From Lachnoclostridium sp. UBA7122 (GTDB lineage Bacteria; Bacillota; Clostridia; Lachnospirales; Lachnospiraceae), in NCBI GenBank assembly GCA_002493085.1, contig DKXQ01000010.1, forward strand, positions 1 through 21,320: a stretch of 21,320 bases of DNA, in the 5' to 3' direction. A model generated the notes under the pieces. That model saw nothing but the letters and a program-made list of their open reading frames with translations. It made no database searches and was not told the DNA's origin. Position 1 is the stretch's first letter, and each line of letters begins with the position of its first letter. This document shows positions 15,828-21,320 of the stretch, in pieces. Both the position numbers and the translations under genes were made by a program.

Positions 15828-16811
15828 ATGGATTTTATGTATACAGAGACAGACAGGCTTGCATTTATATGGCGAAGGTCTGGCACAGACGCAGAAGTTC
15901 TGCGTGTATATGCAGATACTCCGCAAGTGTGCATACCAGAAAAAATTGAAGGACATAAAGTTGTGTCAGTTGGAGCATACTGTTTTTCAGAAATTAACAG
16001 GACTGGTGCAGAGATTGACAGTGCAAGTTTAAATGCTGTGCAGTCTGGCAGGCTTTGTGAATTTTGCGGCAATTATGCTGAAAGCATTGTGTTGCCAGAC
16101 AGCGTAAGAAAACTTGGAAATAATGCATTTTATAACTGCAGGAAGCTGGCAGTGATTGAAATTGGTGCATGTTTAAAGGAAGCTGGCAGTGATATTTTTA
16201 TGAACTGTTCCTGTTTTTCAAAACTGTATTTAAGATGCAGGGCAGATGTGCCAAATGGGCTTAAACAGCTTATAAGCCGCATAAACAGCAGCCTGGAAGT
16301 ATATTTTTATGATGGAAAATGTATAAATGCCATGCTTGTATATCCTGAATATACCGATTCATATGATGAAATTGCACCAGCCCATATATTTGGCAGGAAT
16401 ATCACAGGTGAAGGCTTCAGGGCCAGGCAGTGTTTTTCCAATGACGTGCCAGATTTTAAGCAGTATGATGAAATATTTAATAAAGCATCAATAGAAGAAA
16501 GTGTAAGCACAATTTATAAGATGGCACTTGGAAGGATAATGTACCCGTTTATGCTTGCAGATACAGCTAAAAACAGGTATGTGGCATATCTTAAGCTTCA
16601 CCAGAAAGAAATAATGGATATGCTTGTAACAGACAGACAACTTGAGGCACTGCATTTTATGTGCAGCAATAAATATGCAAAAGCGTCTGGCATTGACAGT
16701 GCAGTGGCAGCAGCTTCCCAGTCAGGCTGGAGTGAGGGTGCTGCAGGCCTTTTAAAATGGAAACACGAGTTTATAGAAGATATAAAAAGAAACAGGTATG
16801 ATTTTGGATAA
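15828..16811 (+). CDS. Leucine-rich-repeat (BspA-type) protein
   Basis: The 327-residue protein contains BspA/LRR_5-type repeats (about residues 35-140). Clear units include KVVSVGAYCFSE, SIVLPDSVRKLGNNAFYNCRKLAVIEIG, and a unit with DIFMNCSCFSKLYLRC. No signal peptide or membrane span is visible, so unlike classical surface BspA proteins it is probably cytosolic. The C-terminal third (about 225-325) is helical and ends with SAVAAASQSGWSEGAAGLLKWKHEF, which faintly recalls an ankyrin-like unit. The start codon follows the MFS stop without a gap, and only a weak AAAGAG lies upstream, so translation may depend on the upstream gene. The VWA gene starts 24 bases later. A role as a recognition or adaptor subunit for the downstream ATPase/VWA pair is inferred from gene order only. 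Confidence 0.82.
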   Translation: MDFMYTETDRLAFIWRRSGTDAEVLRVYADTPQVCIPEKIEGHKVVSVGAYCFSEINRTGAEIDSASLNAVQSGRLCEFCGNYAESIVLPDSVRKLGNNAFYNCRKLAVIEIGACLKEAGSDIFMNCSCFSKLYLRCRADVPNGLKQLISRINSSLEVYFYDGKCINAMLVYPEYTDSYDEIAPAHIFGRNITGEGFRARQCFSNDVPDFKQYDEIFNKASIEESVSTIYKMALGRIMYPFMLADTAKNRYVAYLKLHQKEIMDMLVTDRQLEALHFMCSNKYAKASGIDSAVAAASQSGWSEGAAGLLKWKHEFIEDIKRNRYDFG

Positions 16812-16835
16812 TGGCAAGAAAGGCATGGTATTAAT

Positions 16836-18119
16836 ATGGCACATAATATTACCCAGTCTGAGTGGGAAGATGAGATGTCACTTAAAATACTTGGATTGGT
16901 AAGAAATGAACTTTATCTTGAACTCAGGTTTATGGATATGGCACTGTCAGGACTTTTATGGAAAAGTGATAATACAATAGATACTATGGCTGTAGATGGG
17001 GAATTTTTGTATTATTCCACACCACAGCTCTTCCGTGTTTTTAAAACCAATTCCCGTTTTTTAAACAGGCTATATCTGCATGGCATACTTCACTGTATTT
17101 ATGGACATCTCTGGCTGTGCGGAGGAAGAAGCAGGCTTTTGTGGGATATTGCATGTGATATTATTGTTGAATATACAATAGACGGACTGGAAAAACCAGG
17201 GCTTAAAAGGCCACTAACTTATATAAGACAACAGGTTTACGACAAAATAAAGGTTTCAGAAAAACCTGTGTCAGCACCTGTTATCTACAATGAACTTTTA
17301 AATATGGATACAAGCAATATAGAAGTGCTGCAAAAGGAGTTCTATACTGACAGCCATAAATACTGGCCACTGGAAGAGAAGGTATCTGCTGCCGCTGCCG
17401 CAAGCTCCCAGAGCAAGTGGGACAAGATTTCAAGGCAGTCACAGATGCAGCTTGAGAACCGTGGTGATGAGAACAGGGAGGGGACACAGGTTTTTAATGA
17501 ACAGACAAGAGTTGCAAAAAGCAGACGCAGCTACAGTAAATTTCTTAGAAAGTTTGCAGTTCTTAATGAAGAGCTTAAATGTGACCCAGATGAGTTTGAT
17601 TTAAACTTTTATACTTATGGGTTAAAGCTTTATGGCAATATGCCCCTTATTGAGCCTCTAGAAACACGTGAGACAGTCAAAATACAGGAATTTATCGTAG
17701 CCATTGACACAAGTTATTCTACAAACGGGGAAATGGTAAAAAACTTTCTTAAAGAAACATACAGTATACTGGCTGAAAGAAATAGTTTTTTTCACAACTG
17801 CCATATGAGGATAATCCAGTGTGATGATAATATCCGGATGGACCTGGAAATAAAGAAAAAAGAAGATTTGGAACATGTAATTGGCAATTTTCATATAATT
17901 GGCGGCGGAGGTACTGATTTCAGGCCAGTATTCCGGTATGTAAACAACCTTTTGGAACGTAAAGTTTTAAAAAACCTGTGCGGGCTGGTCTATTTTACAG
18001 ATGGTAAAGGAACATATCCTAAAAAGAGGCCTTCATATAAGACAGCGTTTATATTTATTGATGATTATGATGAAATGGCAGTCCCGCCATGGGCAATGAG
18101 GATGAGAATATGGATATAA
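16836..18119 (+). CDS. VWA domain protein with degenerate metallopeptidase-like N-terminus
   Basis: The 427-residue protein resembles the DUF2201/VWA-like metallopeptidase group. The N-terminal half (about 1-180) contains LHGILHCIYGHLW and, 18 residues later, LLWDIACDIIVEYTID. This is where relatives have HEXXH followed by a conserved Asp. H82, H86 and D108 are present, but the catalytic Glu is replaced by G83. A charged, Ser/Gln-rich linker (about 180-270) leads to a VWA domain (about 283-427). That domain has an apparently complete MIDAS metal site: D291, S293 and S295 in DTSYS, T360 in GGTDF, and D389 in FTDGKG. VWA proteins of this kind typically work with MoxR ATPases. The last bases overlap the start of the downstream ATPase gene, a strong hint that the two form a complex. 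The start at 16836 has AAGAAAGG about 12 bases upstream. Confidence 0.85.
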   Translation: MAHNITQSEWEDEMSLKILGLVRNELYLELRFMDMALSGLLWKSDNTIDTMAVDGEFLYYSTPQLFRVFKTNSRFLNRLYLHGILHCIYGHLWLCGGRSRLLWDIACDIIVEYTIDGLEKPGLKRPLTYIRQQVYDKIKVSEKPVSAPVIYNELLNMDTSNIEVLQKEFYTDSHKYWPLEEKVSAAAAASSQSKWDKISRQSQMQLENRGDENREGTQVFNEQTRVAKSRRSYSKFLRKFAVLNEELKCDPDEFDLNFYTYGLKLYGNMPLIEPLETRETVKIQEFIVAIDTSYSTNGEMVKNFLKETYSILAERNSFFHNCHMRIIQCDDNIRMDLEIKKKEDLEHVIGNFHIIGGGGTDFRPVFRYVNNLLERKVLKNLCGLVYFTDGKGTYPKKRPSYKTAFIFIDDYDEMAVPPWAMRMRIWI

Positions 18120-19633
18120 AGAAAGCTAAGGAAGAGATTAAAAATACTGTCAGGGCTTATCTTATGAAAGATAACACTGGCGGGTATGTCCTGCCTGTAA
18201 ACAGACAGCGGCCTGTGCTTCTTATAGGTGCACCTGGCATAGGCAAGACCCAGATAATGGAACAGATTGCACAAGAGTTAAGGATAGGGCTTGTTGCTTA
18301 TACAATTACACACCATACAAGGCAGAGCGCCATTGGCCTGCCATTTATAAAAGAAGAAGAGTTTAACGGGCAAAAGTATTCTGTTACAGAATATACGATG
18401 AGTGAAATTATTGCAAGTGTATACAGCAAAATCCGTGACAGCGGCTTAAAAGAAGGAATTTTATTTATTGATGAAATCAACTGTGTCTCTGAAACACTTG
18501 CCCCTGCAATGCTGCAGTTTTTGCAGTGTAAGACTTTTGGCACCTGGAAAGTGCCAGAAGGCTGGATTATTGTAGCCGCAGGCAACCCTCCAGAATATAA
18601 CAAATCTGTACGTGAGTTTGATATGGTTACACTGGACCGTATAAGAAAAATTGAAGTTGATGCAGAATATAGCGTCTGGCGTGAATATGCACGTGAAAAC
18701 CGTGTAGATGCGGCAATTTTAAGTTATCTGGAACTGCGCCCGCAAAATTTTTATAAAGTTGAGGCTGACGTAGACGGCATACAGTTTGTAACTGCAAGGG
18801 GATGGGTAGATTTAAGCAGCCTGCTTAAGATATACAAAAAACTTTCCATTGAGGTAAATGAAGAAATAATTTATGAGTTCTTACAGCACAAGGAAATGGC
18901 AAAGGATGTAGCCGCCTATCTTGACTTGTATAAAAAGTACCAGGATGATTATGGCATAAATGACATTCTTATAGGAAATACAGACCCTGCACTATATGAG
19001 CGCATATACAGGGCTTCATTTGATGAAAGGCTAAGTGTAGTTAATCTGTTAATAAGCGGATTGTCTGTACTCTTCGACAAGACAAGTTCACATCATTTTA
19101 TTGCTGATAAATGGTTTGCATTTCTAACATTATTTAAAAATGCACTGCATAAAAAAGAGGGCAGCAGTATAGATTTATATGAAAAAATGTACCATGACTT
19201 TGAAAAAAAAGTGGAAGCAGGAAAAAAAGCAGGCTTCTATACTAAAGAACAGAGTGAACAATACACCATTATTCTTGAAATGTTAAGGAAAAGCAAACCA
19301 TTTTCCACTGATGCTGAAGAAGCATTTGAACAGGCAGCAGCTAACTTTAGCCTGTGGCGTGAGGAACTTGAAAGACTTGAAGATGAAACTGGCAGGGCGC
19401 TTGAAAATGCATTTGACTTTATGGAAGGTGCATTTAAAAATGGACAGGAAATGGTGGTATTTGTTACAGAACTGACAATGGACAGTAAAGCTGCAAGCTA
19501 TCTTTCTGAAAATAAATGTGAACGGTACTTACAGTATAATGAAGAACTTATGACTGGAACAAAAAAAGCACAGCTTCTTTCCATGCTTGAAAAAGATGAT
19601 ATATATGGGAAAGAACATATGCGTGATTTTTAA
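18110..19633 (+). CDS. MoxR-type AAA+ ATPase
   Basis: This AAA+ ATPase has 507 residues from the ATG at 18110. That start is preferred because GAGG at 18099-18102 sits 7 bases upstream, whereas the in-frame ATG at 18089 has no ribosome binding site. Walker A is GAPGIGKT (40-47), Walker B is ILFIDEIN with D121 and E122, and a sensor 1 type AAGNPPEYN follows. The ATPase core covers about the first 270 residues. The rest is mostly helical and charged, with no recognised domain. MoxR ATPases pair with VWA proteins to remodel or insert metal into client proteins (for example RavA-ViaA and NorQ-NorD). The 10-base overlap with the VWA gene fits such a pair. The client here is unknown. Confidence 0.92.
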   Translation: MDIKKAKEEIKNTVRAYLMKDNTGGYVLPVNRQRPVLLIGAPGIGKTQIMEQIAQELRIGLVAYTITHHTRQSAIGLPFIKEEEFNGQKYSVTEYTMSEIIASVYSKIRDSGLKEGILFIDEINCVSETLAPAMLQFLQCKTFGTWKVPEGWIIVAAGNPPEYNKSVREFDMVTLDRIRKIEVDAEYSVWREYARENRVDAAILSYLELRPQNFYKVEADVDGIQFVTARGWVDLSSLLKIYKKLSIEVNEEIIYEFLQHKEMAKDVAAYLDLYKKYQDDYGINDILIGNTDPALYERIYRASFDERLSVVNLLISGLSVLFDKTSSHHFIADKWFAFLTLFKNALHKKEGSSIDLYEKMYHDFEKKVEAGKKAGFYTKEQSEQYTIILEMLRKSKPFSTDAEEAFEQAAANFSLWREELERLEDETGRALENAFDFMEGAFKNGQEMVVFVTELTMDSKAASYLSENKCERYLQYNEELMTGTKKAQLLSMLEKDDIYGKEHMRDF

Positions 19634-19640
19634 CCCCCAG

Positions 19641-19693
19641 AAAGCGTATAATTTTACTATTATCAGGGATATTATTAGTAAAATTAACGCTTT
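19641..19693 (+). repeat. Long hairpin between the MoxR and TepA-like genes
   Basis: The arms 19641-19659 and 19676-19693 form an 18-bp perfect stem apart from one bulged A (AAAGCGT-A-TAATTTTACTA with its complement), around a 16-base loop. It lies 8 bases after the ATPase stop and ends 4 bases before the TGGAGG ribosome binding site of the next gene. There is no T-run, so a simple terminator is unlikely. An RNA processing site, a partial attenuator or a translational control element is possible. Confidence 0.75.
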
Positions 19694-19707
19694 AAATGGA
19701 GGTTACT

Positions 19708-20361
19708 ATGGAAGACGATATAAAAGAGTTTGGGTGCAGACGGCTTGAAAATAAAAAAACTGGAAAGGTTATACAGCTTATTTCAATTATAGGTGAAATA
19801 GAGGGACATGAGTGTGCAGGCAATAACACAAAAACCACAAAATACGAACATATGATACCCATGCTTGCATCCCTTGAACATGATACGTCTGTAGATGGAA
19901 TTCTTTTTATGATTAATACAATAGGAGGAGACGTTTCATGTGGCCTGGCTCTTGCAGAGCTAATTGCATCAATGTCCAAACCTACAGTTGCCCTTGTAAT
20001 GGGTGACAGCCATTCTATCGGAGTACCACTTTCAGTTGCTGCTGATTATACATTTATTGCACCATCTGCAACCGTCATAATCCACCCGGTCAGGCTTAGT
20101 GGCATGGTACTTGGCGCACCGCAGACATATGAATACTTCAAGCTTATACAGGAGAGAATTACAACATTTATCTCCAAACACTCAAATGCAGCAAAAGAAG
20201 ATATCGGCAGATGGATGGTAGAGCCAGGCATACTTACACGTGACCTTGGCACTATATTAGTAGGACAGGAAGCAGTGGCAAGGGGGTTATTCCAGAGTAC
20301 AGGCGGAATAGCAGATGCACTAGCAAAACTGGATGAAATGATTGCCAGTAACAACCAGTAA
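19708..20361 (+). CDS. TepA/ClpP-like serine protease
   Basis: The 217-residue protein belongs to the ClpP/crotonase-fold family and is closest in pattern to TepA/YmfB of Bacillus. Seen features are SIIGEIEGHE near the N-terminus, the glycine-rich FMINTIGGDVSCGLALAELI (oxyanion region), the nucleophile region MGDSHSIGVPLSVAADYTF, and a candidate catalytic His at H126 in VIIHPVRLSG. S103 in SHSIG is the likely nucleophile, because it aligns with the ClpP SM/SIG position. The start at 19708 is chosen over 19696 because TGGAGG at 19697-19702 overlaps the earlier ATG and is 5 bases from the later one. It has no signal peptide. In Bacillus tepA is next to spoIIIE/ftsK; here the downstream side is occupied by a divergent MNT/HEPN pair. 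Whether it degrades clients presented by the MoxR/VWA pair is inferred. Confidence 0.85.
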   Translation: MEDDIKEFGCRRLENKKTGKVIQLISIIGEIEGHECAGNNTKTTKYEHMIPMLASLEHDTSVDGILFMINTIGGDVSCGLALAELIASMSKPTVALVMGDSHSIGVPLSVAADYTFIAPSATVIIHPVRLSGMVLGAPQTYEYFKLIQERITTFISKHSNAAKEDIGRWMVEPGILTRDLGTILVGQEAVARGLFQSTGGIADALAKLDEMIASNNQ

Positions 20362-20372
20362 TAAAAGTTTAT

Positions 20373-20414
20373 AACAGTGGCAGGAATCCAGAAATTCTTA
20401 TTCTTGTCACTGTT
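20373..20414. terminator. Hairpin between convergent genes, probable bidirectional terminator
   Basis: The arms 20373-20387 and 20400-20414 pair over 15 bp with two G-U pairs around a 12-base loop. It sits between the stop of the TepA-like gene and the end of the HEPN gene, and its distal arm touches the HEPN stop codon (20413-20415). T-runs are weak on both sides, so efficiency is uncertain, but the position between convergent genes fits a shared terminator. Confidence 0.6.
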
Positions 20415-20802
20415 AAAGCCAGTTTCTGTCAATATTTTTCTTTAACTCACAAAATAAACCATAAAATTTCTCTTTTGTCTGTCTGACAATATCTAGTGCA
20501 ATTTCACTATTATAAGAGTGGCTTACATTATTTCTTGCCTGTAGTGCTGCCAGCCACATATCTTCATCAAGAATCATTGATGCCTGGTATGCAGTTTTTA
20601 TAACAAATCTTGGTGAACCTGTCGCAGCACTTTCATAACCATGTTTTTCTAAAATTTCCTTCATCAGTTTCCATGACTGTTCAAAACATATGCTGTATAG
20701 CCCGACAAGACCTGTTATTACTACATTATTGTAAGGCTCACTATATTTGTAAATATCTTCTAAATTATTTAATGCAGCACAAAAGTTTTCATATTTTTTC
20801 AT
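20413..20802 (-). CDS. HEPN-domain protein, putative toxin or NTase substrate-binding partner
   Basis: This 129-residue all-helical protein matches the HI0074-like nucleotidyltransferase substrate-binding group of the HEPN superfamily. The diagnostic RX4HXY motif is intact: R90, H95 and Y97 in ARNNVSHSYN. In HEPN toxins the Arg and His are RNase residues, and in the HepT/MntA pair the Tyr is the target of adenylylation by the MNT partner. The gene overlaps the end of the upstream MNT gene by 14 bases, so the two are translated together. Family knowledge supports a type VII toxin-antitoxin module, but some members of this subgroup lack shown toxicity. RNase activity is therefore a prediction. 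Confidence 0.88.
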   Translation of the reverse strand: MKKYENFCAALNNLEDIYKYSEPYNNVVITGLVGLYSICFEQSWKLMKEILEKHGYESAATGSPRFVIKTAYQASMILDEDMWLAALQARNNVSHSYNSEIALDIVRQTKEKFYGLFCELKKNIDRNWL

Positions 20803-21082
20803 AAATGGTCCTGCCTTCCTTTATAATCGAAAGACCTAATTCTTTCTGTATGGGCATATCAAGATTTATAATATCATATTTCAGCAGAGTAGATGTCTCT
20901 TCATCTACATCTAATGCAAACCTGTTAAAATCCCCGCCACGGCAAGCAAGGTCAATATCACTGGTACGTTTATAATCTCCACGTGCCCTTGAACCAAATA
21001 AAATAACTTTTTCTACTCCATATTTTTGTGCCAGACCGCAGATTTCTTGTATTACAACAGGTTTGATACCAGTGTTTTCCAT
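20789..21082 (-). CDS. Minimal nucleotidyltransferase (MNT), putative antitoxin
   Basis: The 97-residue protein is a polymerase-beta-fold nucleotidyltransferase. The motif GSX10DXD is exact: G30, S31, D42 and D44 in FGSRARGDYKRTSDIDLA. A third acidic residue is likely D70 or D75 in KYDIINLD. Stand-alone proteins of this size are the MNT half of MNT/HEPN pairs (MntA/HepT or HI0073/HI0074). MntA inactivates its HEPN partner by adding AMP to a tyrosine. GGAGG on the - strand at 21090-21094 stands 7 bases before the ATG. The downstream HEPN gene overlaps it. It is the only strand switch in the window, consistent with an acquired module, although base composition does not look obviously foreign by eye. 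Confidence 0.9.
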   Translation of the reverse strand: MENTGIKPVVIQEICGLAQKYGVEKVILFGSRARGDYKRTSDIDLACRGGDFNRFALDVDEETSTLLKYDIINLDMPIQKELGLSIIKEGRTIYEKI

Positions 21083-21151
21083 AATAAAGCCTCCACTTTA
21101 TAGTTTTTTTGAAAAAAATATAACACAAAAAATAACTCCAGGCTTAAATTT

Positions 21152-21181
21152 ATTATACAACAAAAATACAATAGATAGCAA
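21152..21181 (-). promoter_or_regulatory. Proximal promoter of the MNT/HEPN pair
   Basis: Read on the - strand, TTGCTA (21176-21181) and TATAAT (21152-21157) are 18 bases apart. Transcription would start near 21145, about 62 bases upstream of the MNT start codon. The -10 box is perfect and the -35 box has two mismatches to TTGACA. Confidence 0.6.
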
Positions 21182-21238
21182 GTATTTTAGCCTTTCAGGA
21201 TAGTGTAACTTTATCTGGGTATACGAAAGCTTAGATAT

Positions 21239-21267
21239 ATTATACAACTTTTTAAATATGATGTCAT
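21239..21267 (-). promoter_or_regulatory. Distal promoter toward the MNT/HEPN pair
   Basis: Read on the - strand, ATGACA (21262-21267) and TATAAT (21239-21244) are 17 bases apart, with one mismatch to the consensus in total. It would start transcripts about 150 bases upstream of MNT. The boxes are good, but random occurrence is possible in such AT-rich DNA. Confidence 0.5.
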
Positions 21268-21278
21268 ATATTGACTTT

Positions 21279-21298
21279 GGTATGCACCACTGCATACC
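21279..21298. repeat. Perfect inverted repeat near the window edge
   Basis: GGTATGCA (21279-21286) and TGCATACC (21291-21298) are perfect 8-bp arms around CCAC. It lies 11 bases upstream of the distal - strand promoter and could be an operator or the foot of an RNA structure continuing past the window. The remaining intergenic stretch 21083-21320 holds no gene that I can support. Confidence 0.5.
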
Positions 21299-21320
21299 TC
21301 ATCTAAGTGGGAGCGGCTGC

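Noticed and set aside
18089..18109. Upstream ATG for the MoxR ATPase
   Set aside because: No ribosome binding site precedes it, whereas GAGG is well placed for the ATG at 18110.
21098..21295. 65-codon reading frame on the - strand upstream of the MNT gene
   Set aside because: It spans both predicted promoters, its only ribosome-site-like sequence is 1 base from the ATG, and its composition looks like translated AT-rich spacer.

Overview
The window looks like chromosome from a low-GC Clostridium-type Firmicute, most likely a Lachnospiraceae gut bacterium. The reasons are the AT-rich sequence, strong AGGAG-type ribosome binding sites, near-consensus sigma-A promoters, a Gram-positive PolC, the yicC-remA-gmk-rpoZ order, a Clostridia-style flavodiiron protein, and a BspA-type leucine-rich-repeat protein next to a MoxR/VWA pair. 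Every convincing gene from 1 to 20361 is on the + strand; only the last two genes are on the - strand. The taxonomic placement is inferred from gene families and gene order, not from a marker search.

Region 1 (1-8526) is a tightly packed housekeeping block, possibly one long operon: yicC, remA, gmk, rpoZ, a type I signal peptidase, an N-acetylmuramoyl-L-alanine amidase with an Ig-like domain, a ComFB-like small protein, and polC. Gaps are at most 38 bases, and remA and gmk overlap. Region 2 (8527-10617) is a self-contained nitrogen unit. It has a near-consensus promoter, an intrinsic terminator placed in the leader right behind that promoter, an ammonium transporter fused to a PII (GlnK) domain, and a strong terminator. 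Region 3 (10719-13207) is an ECF sigma factor with a membrane-anchored partner whose large outside part carries a tandem duplication of about 169 residues. Region 4 (13340-14497) is a class A flavodiiron protein with its own promoter, followed by two hairpins.

Region 5 (14631-20361) is the most intriguing part. It holds an MFS transporter, an LRR protein, a VWA protein with a damaged metallopeptidase-like N-terminus, a MoxR-type AAA+ ATPase and a TepA/ClpP-like serine protease. The genes are adjacent or overlapping, except for one 74-base gap that holds an 18-bp hairpin. The ATPase/VWA pair suggests a remodelling machine, with the LRR protein as a possible adaptor and the protease as a possible effector; this joint role is inferred.

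Region 6 (20400-21320) is a divergently oriented MNT/HEPN pair with intact GSX10DXD and RX4HXY motifs (a type VII toxin-antitoxin or HI0073/HI0074-like module). It has two stacked candidate promoters, and a perfect palindrome lies near the window edge. I see no rRNA, tRNA, CRISPR array, transposase or phage gene.
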